Assembly (NCBI GenBank): GCA_015956445.1
Contig: WIUZ02000002.1
Coordinates: 1,116,001-1,180,000, forward strand
Direction: 5' to 3'
From: Thelephora terrestris
Lineage: Eukaryota; Basidiomycota; Agaricomycetes; Thelephorales; Thelephoraceae
DNA: 64,000 nucleotides
Under the pieces are notes generated by a model. It worked only from the letters and a program-made list of their open reading frames with translations, did not search any database and was not told the DNA's origin. The first letter of the stretch is position 1. Each line of letters opens with the position of its first letter. Shown in pieces: positions 1 to 11,956 of this stretch. The position numbers were made by a program, and so were the translations under genes.

Positions 1-3000
1 GCTCCGTGTCTGGTAATATAGCACCCCAATTCTAAACAAGGTTAAGGTTTTCGTCAGTTCGGTTCATCAGGTTACCGGGTAAGTTTCGTCACGCACCATC
101 ATAAACGACAAGTAGCTCAGAGGCATCACACCGCACCATCCCAAGCGGCCTCGCGGCTTCACACTTCACTCTGAGGGAGTTGAGGGCGGCGTTCTCGTTC
201 GCTTTTGTAAAATCGGGAACGAGGGTAAATGTACCACTGGTCAGACTGTACAACATCCGTCAGATTGCCTGATCCTCAAAAAAAAAAAAAAAAGACCAGG
301 CCACCCACTTTATGGGGTCCGCAACAACGACACCCTTCTCAGTGCAGATTCCGATGTTCCTTGTAAGGAGCGTGATGTCGTATGCATCTTTCGGTACAGT
401 GAATGGCTGCGGGAGGCAAAATTTCAACCACTGAAAGGTCCATGACGGAGTTATGAACTGCGCACGTCACCGAAAGACCTGAAGGATGGTGATCCCTCTC
501 TCCTTCTTGTCTGCGCATGTGCCTCGCTAGGGAGGACCACCTCAAGCGCATATATCGTCACCTGCATGAAACTTTTGGCAGCATAGAGCACTAAGGAAGG
601 AATGGTGAGGACCTCGGAATACAAAATATGGAGCCAACAACTCACACATAGTTCTATTTCCGACCACTCCAGGTTTGCAAAAAAGAACATTCCTCTCGTT
701 TCCGGACACTTTTTCGTATGTTGACTCCACGCCCGACTGGGAAGTTTGCCCGAGACTGAGCCGAGCAAACATGTCCAGAGAGTACGAAATTATCTCGTGG
801 TTGTGGTGAATAATGACCTTGTTGAACTCTGGGAGGGTATATATCGACGTTGGGTTCACGATATTTAATATCTTAGTGAGATCTGGCCAGATAAAGAAGA
901 CTGTATAAGCCGCAAATGTCGAACGACAAACGTCACTCACCGGTTTTCCCTCTCCGGGCAGTGTAGACACCAGTCGCCGATCCAATAATCACAAAACTCC
1001 TCCTGTGGCTTACTATTGACACCGAGAGATCAGTCCACGCTATTTATTGTTACCTGAATGCGAACCCCACTGACACATCGGTGCAACTGCCGTAATCTTT
1101 CCCATAATAAAAAGCTTGGCATCCGGAGGTTGGCCGGGTTTCAGGTGCCGATAGAATCCGGTTCGCACATCGTGTGGGGCGAGCCACTGGGACGAACAGG
1201 TAAGTCAGAACACATGCTCGCCCAGAAACTCTGGGATGCGTACCATATTTGACTCTTGGTGGACCTTCCTGACGGTGATAGCATCCGCAAGCGCATATTT
1301 CCACTTCTTTCGCATGTTGTCACTCGGTGCGTACAACGTATACCTTCGCGTGGTTTTCGAGGATGCGTGGTAAAATGTGAAAGGGTAAACTGCCTTGTAC
1401 GTCGGCCGTACCCTGTCGAGCAAACCGGCGTCTTCCAATTTCTCTCTCCTACTGTCAGCCGGGTCATCGAAAGACCCGAGTCGGAGGTATTCCAAGGGGA
1501 TAGGCTGATGATATGTTAGGCGAAATTCGTTCAGCGAGTACTAATCCTTACTCTGGATGTGAGTCGGTATCTTGTCACCCCATTGTGTTGTTCCTCCTTC
1601 GTTAATAACACTGTGAACGTTTGGGTGAACCTGTCTACAAGATCAACACACTGAACTTACGGTAATTATCCAAGAGGGCCACATGAAGGTCCACCCAAGT
1701 ATGACCCATCTCCGATCTCATGCGCCGTACCAATGTGCCCGAGTAGACGAGGGACCTGCTCTCGTTGTATAGATCCATATCCTAGACACGTTGTTACTGT
1801 TGATGCTTGCTTAAGGTAGGTGCAACATACCATGATTTCAGCCTTGACATACAACAGACTCTCGCATAAATTCCAAAATTTAACCTTCCCTTCTGCAGCA
1901 GCGATGCCAGGCTGAGTTGATTTCACAAAATCGCTCAACACCCTGATGAGTAAAGGTAACAATTCCCTGTCAGGATGCCTCGAGTCTGTGAGCTTGAAGA
2001 TTTCATCGAGCAACAGGCGCAGTCGCGGAAGTCGCGTTACAGGTCGCGAAATGAAGGTGACCAAATCTCGTTTTCGTACTTGAGGGTGATGGTAACACTG
2101 TTGTAACCATTCGCGGTATTTCGAGTTTTTCTTGAGCTCAGACCGATGTCGTGCTTCAGCGAGAGGGTAACTCTTGATGTAAGTTTCGTAATCAGAACGA
2201 AAGAGGAGGGAGGCTAGTTGGCGGGTCTTAGCGTTTCGCAAAGAGAGATTTGGAACATCGGACTGACTATCCAGAATGATGTCCGTTACACTCTGCACCA
2301 TTGGATGTTGTTCCCGTTGGCGCGCAAAGAGGGCAGCAAGCATTCGGTGGTGATGGCTTAAGATGGCGTCAACATTACCGAACACCTCTGAGATAAACGA
2401 TTGCAGATTTTCCTGGCTGACGACTGGTGGATTGGCGTTGAGGAGGCCTTTGATGAACACCTAAGAGGGTTTGGCGGTTATAGCTATATAAGCTAGCATT
2501 GGGAGGAACATGCGCAGACGTACCTCTTGTACGAGCCCCAGATCAGCAACGTAGTCTTTTTCAGACCTGAAGACTTCGAAGAGGATTGATTGTCGTTTGA
2601 CTTCGTCCTTGCCTAGCACAGCTCGTGCTTCCTTCGGAACCAGGCGGTACCACTCCTGGTCCGCCTCTGGGAGCTGGTCTTTCTGAAATAGCCTGAGGCC
2701 CTCCTCGGTCGTCAGCCTGTGACAGACGGTCTCATTTTGTTATACTCTAGGCCTAAACACGGTTCGGCGTACATGGCTTCACGGGCTTCGTCTAGAGGAG
2801 GCGGTTCCGGCTAGTCGGAAAGAGTCAAGGAGATGCCAAGGGAAGCAAAAGGAGTAAGTACCGTTGCATCGTAGGACCCACGGCTAGAGCCTGGCTTCAA
2901 CAGGGATGTGGTGCTAGCACTCATTCCCGTTTCACTCTTCGACCCTCTATGACGTGCGAATAGGCCAAGGGCCGAGCGTCGTGGAGCTAACCGGTGTTGC

Positions 3001-3278
3001 TGCGGCTCTGGGAAAGCCATGCTTGCGGACTGCGGTTCATAGACACTGAGACTGGTGTACCGCGGCCGAGTGTACTTGCCCGGTGGAGGCGAGGTCGATA
3101 CAGGAGCGAGGAATACTGGGTCGTAACGGGGCTCTTTCGGCGGAACCGCAGGAGCTGGATCATTATCTCGGCCGTTCGAGTAGATCGACCAATACATCGG
3201 ATTTCGATTTCTTGGAGGTTGCGCGTTGGACGGCGTGCGGGTGCGCGGTCGTTCTTTTGAAGAGTTGGGGGCGACCAT
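1..3278 (-). CDS. ROM2: Rho guanine nucleotide exchange factor, Rom1/Rom2 type (3' end off the window)
   Basis: This gene encodes a Rho1 GEF of the cell-wall-integrity pathway, which would activate Rho1 at the plasma membrane. A proline- and serine-rich N-terminus (about 2811-3278) is followed by a DH domain starting near 2600 (K-R-Q-S-I-L-F-E-V-F-R-S-E-K-D-Y) and filling 1850-2460. A PH domain lies near 1270-1420 (Y-P-F-T-F-Y-H-A-S-S, R-R-Y-T-L-Y). A CNH domain begins near 1000 (F-V-I-I-G-S-A-T-G-V-Y) and continues through S-Y-S-L-D-M near 800 and G-I-C-T-E-K-G-V-V-V-A-D near 330. A last visible intron, about 52-97, restores V-V-Y-D-E-L-G-C-Y-I across the junction and the frame then leaves the window, so the gene is partial. 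The ATG at 3278 was chosen because the open frame further upstream has no ATG; an upstream exon is possible. One intron carries a run of about 15 T on the coding strand (near 280-294). DH-PH-CNH order is diagnostic of fungal Rom2; the symbol is by domain architecture. Confidence 0.88.
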
Positions 3279-4983
3279 GGAGGTGGTAAGGGCAGAGGAC
3301 GAAAGATAGAGGATGAAGAGGACTCCCAGACAACGCCCGGAAAGATGGAGCCTATGTTGTCCCGGAAGCCGGAGTCACTGAACTCTGATCGGCCTTCGCT
3401 TTGCTGATACACCCCTCCCCCGAAGAACCCGGTTGTATTCCTTATACTCCTTCCTGACCGTCGACGAACTGGCCTCCTGGCTTCCGTGATTCGAACTATG
3501 GCACCGAAGATGTCTGCAGGGCCCTCCAAGCCGTGAGAGGGCTTAACCGATTACATACCGCATACTGGCACAGCGGACGAGGAAGCCCGTAATAGTACTT
3601 CAACGCTCAACGCCCTCCCACTTGCATTTTCAAGGGCGCTGTTTCGGTTCCGCCAAGAACCTAGCTTTTCTAAGCTAGCCGTTATGGCCGGCCACGCTTT
3701 TCTTATCGGTTGACGCGGTTGACTGGCACCCGGACGCCATATCGAGCCCCATCAGCGTGCGCGCGGCGCACGGCGTGCTACATCTCATTCTCCAGCCCTG
3801 CGTTGACGGTGACGGCTCTGTCTCGTCGAGTTTCCCGTTTGGCACTAGCCTCACGCAGGACCTCCTGAGACCCTTCAATACTTCCAGCCACACCCCCTGC
3901 CGCAATCCAACAATCACGAGTTTTATGCGTCCATTTTGCTTCAAGAACGAACTAACTCTAAAAGTACCTTTCGTCTGCTGCGTCCGGGGCCCAGTGAAAC
4001 CCATAGTACGAACTCAAGTACACCACTCAACCACACCACAAGTGCACGAATGTTAGAAGGTCTCTCCAATTCATTCAGAACGTCCACCACGTCCACCATT
4101 CCATCACTCATGTACCTAACGGGTCGCCCCGGAAAAATTATGGAAGACTGCCAGTACAGGAACCCGACAATCACAAAAGTACACGAGTAACGATCTGCGC
4201 ACAGGTGCTTTTGGTGGAAATGATGGACACGATACAAGTACTGGGTACGAGTGCTTTGATCCTGACGTGCGGAGCGACCCGGCAGAGAGAGCAGGACCCG
4301 GATCACCGGATCGTATGTGTGTGGAACCTATCACCCAAAGAACTGTTTAACCATTCTGTCCAGATACCTCTGATCCTCATTGCCTCCGTGTGGTTTGGTG
4401 TGTATCCGTACGCAAGATCACACAATGGACACCACTCCGCTGATAAATTGCAACTCACGATTGTATTGCTATCCACTCTACACGTCTGTGTGGCGTCAGA
4501 TCGGAACAGAGTATGTACCTGTTCACATATCCCCGAGGAGGTGCTTGAGCCTTGAGGCAGACATGCCGTAACAGCACAGGTGAAACCTGAAAGCTGTCAC
4601 GGTCATCTTCTAACTTCCCGACAACGGAAGCAAAATAATAATTTTTTCCCCTAGCTCGACCTCCCGAACGAGATTATCACTATCAACGCTCAAATCGGTA
4701 TTCCATCTGAACTCGGGGAAACGCTCGAATCAAGCCCCACACACGTCGCAACAACAAATCATCCGCAATAAACCCAGTCGCGCAATGCACACAATATCCT
4801 ACACACATCAGCCACAAGCCGAACAAGAAGTAAAGCCGGCCAAACTGTCGGTTTGATCCCGAGTTTGGATTAAATATGATGAAACAAAGCATATCAGTGT
4901 AGTAAGTAGAGAGAGTTGTACATAACCTTAAGCTTTTTAGAGGTGGGCACCCAATAGTCCTCAACCCCACCGATACCAAGACC
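3279..4983. other. Intergenic stretch between Rho GEF and F-box-like gene
   Basis: No coding frame with family resemblance or consistent splice signals was found here. A perfect 7-bp inverted repeat with a 4-nt loop sits at 3661-3678 (CTAGCTT/AAGCTAG). The stretch from about 3900 to 4250 contains several short, loosely similar phrases (AATCACGAG, AATCACAAAAG, CAAGTACAC) that could be decayed repeat sequence, but no ends can be drawn. It should hold the Rho GEF promoter and the 3' flank of the F-box-like gene. Confidence 0.4.
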
Positions 4984-7520
4984 CTACTGCTTACTAAACA
5001 TGAAGCCACCTTCCCACCCAATTTCCCCGAACGGCGTGGAAGCTTGCTTCCACCGCCCGATGATATGTCGCTCTGCGTGCACGTAGCCCCTGAAAACCCA
5101 GATGAATTGCTGATGATCTGAAGGACCCTACCGGATGGGGATCCCCGCAGCAGATCACGTCACGAGATGGAGTGAAACGAGGTGAGACAGAACGAGGTAG
5201 GTTGAACGAGGAATAACCAGGGAAAATGGAGTGGTGACAAGAAAAACCGCATGCAATCGGAAAGCGTCAGTAAGATGTCGTGAAATGAGGATTAAGAGTG
5301 AGTCACGGAATCCATGAACTCAATAAACGAGAAACAGGAGACGGGGAGGCGAAAATATGCCGGCTCCGACACAACGAGAAATAAAGGAAGCGAAAACAAC
5401 GGGTGGGAAATGAACAGCAGGGTACTCACTGGCAGCCGGCTCAGGATGATCAAACCGTCCCAATCTCGGATGCGTCCCCTGAGCAGATGTTCATGATCGC
5501 CGGTCTGCATCTGTGCAGCGCACCAATAAGGTAATCGCCGTGATGATAATCAGTATTCACTCTTCGTACGATCCCGAGAGACTTGGTCCAGGTGAAAAAC
5601 AGGACATGGCAAGGGTTATAAACCCAGATAGAAAATGCCAAAGCCCGAAACTAACAGGCACACAAAGCCTGCATCGAGATCTAAATGCACAACGTACCGT
5701 TCCAGTGATTATTATGTCCCTGATGCCGGAATCTCGATGGCTCACCGTATCTGACCATTGTTCATCGTCGTCAATATACGACGGTTCGTTTGCCAATCCC
5801 TGAGTTTCATCTGGGATATCTGGTCCGCTGTCGATGATCTCCGCTCCGAGTTGCATCAAGTCTTCTTCCTGGTGAGCCTCGGCTTCAGAATACCATAGGG
5901 TTTCCGGAACATAGCCAGATACATAAGGGTGTTCGGCGTCGGTTCTGTAAGTCTCGTATGTCGCAGTGTGATCTTCGATGGGGTCGTAAATTTCGAGCGT
6001 GTCCTATTCGAATCGGGGACCACGTGAAAAGGTTTCAAGTTAGCTTTCATATTTCTACCCCATGGAGCGCCATCGCGCCACTCCCCATAACGAAGCGGGG
6101 AAGCGTTTTGCAAAAAAAAAGCACACTTACGTTATCTTCGTCGAATGTTGCACCTGGGGGAAACCATGCATTGAGAGGATCTTCAGCGATTCCGTCCGGA
6201 CCTAGGCCCGGAAAAATGCATGTCTCATCACCCAAGCAGTGGTGTTCACGGAGCTCCATTCTCGAATCAAAGTACCCGAAAGGGACTTTCGACGGTTCTC
6301 GGCCAGAATGTAGATGTTGTTCGAACTCGAGAAGCTGGGGGGCCTGTGGGCGGTTTGGTTCGAATGACCCAAGTTCAGTGCTATTTATTTCAAATTTAAA
6401 CCGAAGAGTGTGAACACGCACGAGGACAATACCCGTCCAAGAACCGACTAGGGATGAAGGGGTGAAGTTCTTCCCGCTGAGTCCGTGCGGAACGTTGATG
6501 TTGTGACAATTGACAAGTCTGAACCATTCGTCGTCCACGCGTTGACTGAACGTACGTCCGGGGATGTACTGTTCCATACCCCCAGGAGTATATCGGAGTG
6601 CATTCGGTTGCATAGCGAGTATGAAAACGGATAGACAGGCGGAGGCCAACGGCGGTGCAGCGACTGTGATGGAGTGTCCGTAATACTGTACTCGCATGGA
6701 TGCAGGGGGATGCCCTCGTATACGCTCTTCAAGTTCTTTTCCGTACCCTTTGACTCTAAAGAACTCCTCGGAGGCATAAAATGAGGAAAGCTATCGCGTG
6801 CGTAAGCAACGCCCCACAGAAGTGATGGAAGGAACCACGGACCTGGTATCCGCGGATAACACGGGGATATAACCAACGCTGCAGCTCCCGTCGCACCGGC
6901 TCTGTCAGTTCTGCTGGTGTCCACTAAGTGTGAGGACGGTTGTCAAGCTGGGCAAAGGTCTCACACAACTAACCTTCACGCACCAATTCCCAAATGATCC
7001 TGCACACCACACCGCCTACGTTCTCGCCGAATTCGGGTGCGTAACCGTCAGCCGACCAACGCTGGGCAACGAGGAGTGCAAAGATATGCACTTTGGCCCA
7101 CTCCGTTAGTTGTTTTGCATTCTTGTGGTCATGCTCGAGTAGGATGAGGAATACGGTCCATAGGTCGTCCATGAGCAAGGGACTATTGATATTGCCACGG
7201 CGTAACCTGTTCAGAACTTGGAATCGAAGGAGGAGCTCGGCGGTACGACACCGACTTGTGCGCCATCGCCCGCTGAGGCGTCCCGAGACAGCGGTGGTGT
7301 CGAATTTGAGTGCGAAGATCCTGGAGTAGATGCTGCTGTTTGTGTCGGGTGACAAAACGAAATTCATGGTCTTAGAGGTCATGCGGAGGGGCAACAGATT
7401 CGACGGCGGCCCTGGAAGTGAATCCTCGGCGAAGAGTACGACTTGCTCCAAGAGCTCTGGAAGGCAGCGTTCGATTGGAGAGAGGCGGTGGAAGACTGTG
7501 GGGCGTGTGTGTGACGACAT
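4984..7520 (-). CDS. F-box-like basidiomycete protein with L-N-A-W-F motif
   Basis: This is a member of a large basidiomycete family of F-box-like proteins of unknown target. The N-terminus from the ATG at 7520 has a leucine-rich start (L-P-E-L-L-E-Q-V-V-L-F-A) followed by the family hallmark I-F-A-L-K-F-D-T-T-A-V near 7300. Later exons carry L-V-G-S-W-T-G near 6440, L-R-E-H-H-C near 6240, L-N-A-W-F-P-P-G near 6160, G-I-R-D-I-I-I-T-G near 5720 and G-R-I-R-D-W-D-G-L-I near 5450. A last exon (about 4984-5116) encodes F-I-W-V-F-R-G-Y-V and G-R-W-K and ends at TAG 4984. All blocks are in the family order, so the gene looks complete with at least four or five introns; the last visible gap, about 5117-5430, may hide another exon. 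The family is presumed to work as substrate receptors of SCF ubiquitin ligases, but no partner can be named. Intron edges are approximate. Confidence 0.7.
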
Positions 7521-9610
7521 GAGAGACTGGGCGGAGAATGGGGAGGGGCTGCTTTGGTCTCAACAAAGCCATCGGGGTTTTATAGTCGTTCGGCAACGGA
7601 GGCTCCTTCCTAGCCACACCTCTGCAGTGAGGCCATCAGGATTCCGTGTGTCTAGGAACCACAAGGCAATAAAATAATCCATTTCTGTTCCGAATGAGCC
7701 GAGAAAAAACTCGAAAAACGGCGCCTACTTGATAACGACATAGTATGTTGGTTTGATGTCGAAATGGTAAGCGGAGCAGGACACTTGGCCGCGAAAAATA
7801 ATCATACTTACGGCATAAACAATGGAACTTCTATTTCCAGACCCTTTCTTAGCGGATAAAGCAGACTGGATGTTGGATGAAACCCAAGACAAGGGACCCC
7901 GTGAGCTGGCGTGGCGCTAGGATTTCGAGGCCTCCAATCAGATGCGTACCTGGTGGAAAACATTAGGAGAAAACAGCCGAGCCGACGGCCACCAGCCTGA
8001 GAAACGTTGGTCATTGAATACTGAAGCCCAGCACCACAGCGAGGAGACGATTACAGGATCAGTACGTACAGCTTACTAGTGGAGGTGCAGATACACCTGA
8101 TCCAACGGCGTTCTTCGTTCGCGTGAGAACCTCGAGTTCGACGGAGTTCAAGAATGGTATACATTTCACAGATATTCAAAACGAGGGTGGGTTCCATCAC
8201 TACCAAGCGGTTAGAGCAGTTTCCCTTTTGAACCTTCTACACCAAATAGACACATGCCTTCCGGTTGTCGGTCGCGGAGAACTGGAAGGACGTGTGCAGA
8301 GAATGAACGTCCTCTGTCGATCTCTGTGATCAATAGAAAACCAAACGCCGGGCGTGCAGCAAGCGCTGCACTTACGCGAACTTGGCATCCTACAGGAATT
8401 GTGCCCATGTGGGATTACAACGGCACAGATGGTGACCACCAGTGCTCGGGGATTGGAGGCGACTTTCCTGGTCCTAGTCCACAAAAAAGAGCGCCAATGT
8501 TCCTCGAAGAGACGGCGCGCATACTTATCGGCTGGTGGCGATGATGGGGGTAAGATCCTGAGCTCTGAGCCGTAGATGCCGTATTCGGAAGAGGCCCCCG
8601 GGACTCGGCAGAAGCGAGGTTCGCGGGGTCGGAGTTGTAACAATTCGGCGTTCGCCGAGAAATGGATTTCGGACGAAAACAGGAACGGTTTGCCGCAATA
8701 TTGTGGTTGGTCCCAGCGCTCACCTTCCAAATAGGAGGTTTGGAGGGGATATTTGAGGACTGATTGCTGCGATGAGGCCAACTGACTTGACCTGGAGATG
8801 ACGTCACCTCCTCTTGACAACAGGGTGAAAGGTTGTTGCTGGGACTGTGAACTGGATACGGTTACATTCCTGGTCGAGTTGAGATGACAGGGTGAACACG
8901 CCCAGTGCACGTTTCTGCCCGGCACCCTGCGGACGGACCCCCGGATACGGTACCAAATAGGTCAGTGAATTTGCTGATATGTTCTTTCTCCCAATCGCTA
9001 GCACAATCAGAGGAGGTCAGCACACCCCGCAAATGAGGCTGCCCTGCGATTCCAACGAGGAGCGATAGCGAGCTCCGGCACAACGATCATCTCTCAATGT
9101 CCTTTGCCTTTTTCCAACCACCGGCTCACTGCGTACGCATGTTGAAAGCTTGCTTTTCCCCTTCTCCCAGCCTGGTTTTATTTTCATATATCCCTGTTCA
9201 TGAATTAGTTCTCCCGTCCCCCGGGGTGACCAGCATCACAAAGATTGCTAGGACAGCGATTGCCCTGCCGACACGCCTTCGTGACGGCCAGATCACGGGA
9301 GTTGGGTTGTCGTCATAAACCCGTGTTGAATTCTCTCGGTACCTATTGGCCGCATCCGTCAACTGCACACCAACAATCCGCCATGAACTGGTCCTCCGGA
9401 TGGGAGCGACCTCCCGCCGGACCTGAAGTAAACATACAATTTACGGTTGCTAATCAAATATTTGTTATCGTCAACACTCCGGCGATAATCGAAATCGATT
9501 TATTGCGGCCGACGACACAGCCGTCCCCTTGTGAGTGAAAAAGGAACCCGAGTTGAGGTTTGATCGATTCACCAAGCACCATGCTTAGATTCCGTGTTCG
9601 TAGCAATCCC
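7521..9610. other. Stretch without a recognised gene, with scattered minus-strand coding-like frames
   Basis: No known protein family was recognised. On the minus strand a 241-codon open frame covers 8200-8925, with other open stretches at about 8211-8408, 8415-8807 and 8804-9004. Splice-like signals between them could build a gene, but no motif supports a particular model and codon use is ambiguous. The region may be a lineage-specific gene, a decayed gene or chance. The last few hundred bases should include the promoter of the WOPR gene. Confidence 0.35.
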
Positions 9611-9617
9611 TATATAA
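9611..9617 (+). promoter_or_regulatory. TATA-like element upstream of the WOPR gene
   Basis: TATATAA lies 50 bp before the ATG at 9667, a plausible core promoter position for a fungal gene with a short leader. Called by sequence and position only. Confidence 0.4.
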
Positions 9618-9666
9618 CCGACACAAGCACTGCTCCCAGAGCGTCCCGTCGCTCCCCCCTTTCCCT

Positions 9667-11321
9667 ATGTCAACCAGCACGTCGCATCCGGGCACGAGCT
9701 CTCCGGACATCCCGTTCCATGGATTCGTGGAGACGACCGCAGACGCTTTGCGGTTGATTCAAGCTGCCCGTCAAGGTGTCATTCCCCGCATCACCCGCAG
9801 ATTGAACGAAGAGGAACGGGCGACCATCGTCCGGAGCGGTGCCGTTTTTGTCTTCAGCGTCGAAGAGAGCGGGATCAGGCGCTGGACCGAGGGTCTCTCC
9901 TGGTCCGCATCACGTATCGCAGGGAATTTCCTTGTAAGCAAACCCCCCTCCCGCAAGATTGAATTCAAATCAAGGGTGTTGATCGCTGCCCTACCCAGCT
10001 TTATCGAGAGTTGGCCAGTCGCAACAGCGGCCGGACCAGTTACACTGGCAAGGCGTTGCAATCTGATAGTGCCTTCTCTCGTCGCAAGGTGGTTCCAAAG
10101 GAACCGGATTCGCAAGTAATGCTCAAGCAAGACGGGTTGGTGAAGAAGGTAAGTCGAATCATCCTCTATCGAAAGATGTGGGTCCGACCTCTTTTGTCAC
10201 AGACGATCACCGTCTGCGCGGACGGGACTCAATACCACCTGATCTCATACTACACCGACGATGATTTCCGTTCTAAGCGACTCCAAAGACCAATCCGCAG
10301 ACCGGACATCATGGCCCTAGGAATCCCAGCCGATCTTTTGGACGCCAGCAACTTTCGCTATCCACCGAGGGTTGACGTTAACGGAGGCGGTTCCATTGTG
10401 GATATGTGCGTGCAATAATACGCTCTGCACACGAACTTTCGGCCAGAACACTCACCCTGCACCCCGATCTCCCACAGCCAAGAACATCATGATAGCGACT
10501 CAATTCGCCTTCCACAATATCGGCTAACTCCGCGCACAGTGTCGCAACCTGTAGTCGGGCGTACTGAGGTGGCAGCGAAACCAGAGCGACAATCATCCAG
10601 TTTGGTGATTCGGACTTCACGACGTCCTCGAGCTATCCGCCCGGCAAAACCACGGAGTCCCGTTGGTCCCAGCCCCATACAATCCCCGGCAATCCCGGAC
10701 ATATTTCGTCACACAGGTGGGATCGGCGAGCCATCGCCTACTCTGCCTGGACCCGGACCATCATCCACAACGTCAGGGTTCTTCCCTGCTGTGACCGAAT
10801 CTCCTTCCAACGCGAGTCTCTCCGATTCCTCGAGCCCTAGAGAGGTATCTCCCTGGCGTCCACAGGGAATAGGAGTACTCGATCGGGGAGCAGCACACCC
10901 GATCACACCAAGATATTCTTTACCACATCTTAACGAATCGCACCAACTACCCGGAGCATATTCTTCCGGGTCTTCGACAACGCCCCATCAATCGGGCTAC
11001 ACCACACTCGCTCCTACCCCCACAGCACACCGAGAATACAGCTCGCGTCAATCCTATCCTTCCACACCAAGTTTCTCCTCATCAAACTATTCTTCTCCGA
11101 ACTCGACGAATGAACAACATTCGAATCACGCTTCTACGAACCCAACCGCGAACTATAACGAATCCGTCCAATCAGCCTATCAGTACCAACGCCTCGCCTA
11201 CAGCACCCAGGCTAATAACGTTTCCTACCCTCTGGCCTACGACCCCGAATACACACAATATAATCCCTATGGCTACTACATGCCATTCCCGGACCAACAG
11301 CAGCAACAACGTACCCCATAG
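9667..11321 (+). CDS. WOPR-domain transcriptional regulator (Gti1/Pac2 family)
   Basis: This gene encodes a DNA-binding regulator of the WOPR family, which includes Wor1, Ryp1, Pac2 and Gti1 and controls morphological switching and development. Four exons can be placed: 9667-9933, 9999-10148, 10203-10405 and 10478-11321, giving about 487 residues. WOPR box part one runs from F-H-G-F-V-E-T-T-A-D-A-L (about residue 17) through R-S-G-A-V-F-V-F, R-R-W-T-E-G and G-N-F-L-L-Y-R-E. Part two, residues 130-195, carries G-L-V-K-K-T-I-T-V, Y-H-L-I-S-Y-Y-T and R-P-D-I. The remaining ~290 residues are rich in Ser, Pro, Gln, Asn and Tyr, with a short Gln run before the stop, typical of an activation or low-complexity region. 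Both conserved halves are intact. Whether it is the Pac2 or the Gti1 branch cannot be decided here. Confidence 0.9.
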
Positions 11322-11956
11322 TGTCGACCTCGCCGGGTTCTCTCTCTCTCTAATCTCGTTTCATTTTCTGGAAAGACGCAGTGTATATGTGCCGCTCTAC
11401 CTGTTGAATTGTTCTCTGTGTTTCAATACGCCCCATGATTATCCTACACTCTCCCCCTCAGCCTATCCTTCGTTGCGAAAGAAGCCCCCCGCAATGTCCG
11501 CTCCTTACACTTCGGTGAAACCGCGAAGCGTCCTTCGCTCCTTCATTATCGCTTTATTGGTATCTTATAATTGGCCCTTACAATTGGAGGTCATTAGCAT
11601 CTGGACCTTTTACGTTCGTTTATTCGTGCATTGCTTCTCCACATTAGTCCGCGAATAGATCCCGGGGATTAATTTGAAGGCCTTGCAGGGTCAGGCAGAA
11701 TCGAAGCCTTCAACCAAAGGAGATCCACGCCACCAGATGTGAAAGGGTCCAAGGGAAGGTGCATCGTTGTAAGTAGCTCCATCGCGGTACATTCAACCGC
11801 GTAGGCCCAGGGTAGGTTCCGTAATGCTCAAGGTCCCAAACGCTATCACCAGGACCTGCTTCGAGCAGTGCAAGCAAAAGGGATCTTCCGTATTAACTAA
11901 TATGATGCGAATGGGTGATTAGATTAGATTGGGCAATAGGCGTCCTTGAACACGGG
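11322..11956. other. Convergent intergenic region, WOPR gene and TFB2
   Basis: This holds the 3' flanks of two genes that point toward each other. A minus-strand stretch of about 45 codons without stops lies near 11690-11805, too short and without family resemblance to call a gene. Nothing else recognised. Confidence 0.4.

Noticed and set aside
277-294. Poly-A run as a processed-gene tail
   Set aside because: On the coding strand it is a poly-T tract inside an intron of the Rho GEF gene, near its acceptor.
2987-3529. Alternative N-terminal exon of the Rho GEF
   Set aside because: The frame is open but has no upstream ATG and is out of frame with the proline-rich exon that leads into the DH domain; no splice link was convincing.
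3661-3678. 7-bp hairpin as a terminator
   Set aside because: Rho-independent terminators do not apply to nuclear fungal genes, and a stem this short is expected by chance.
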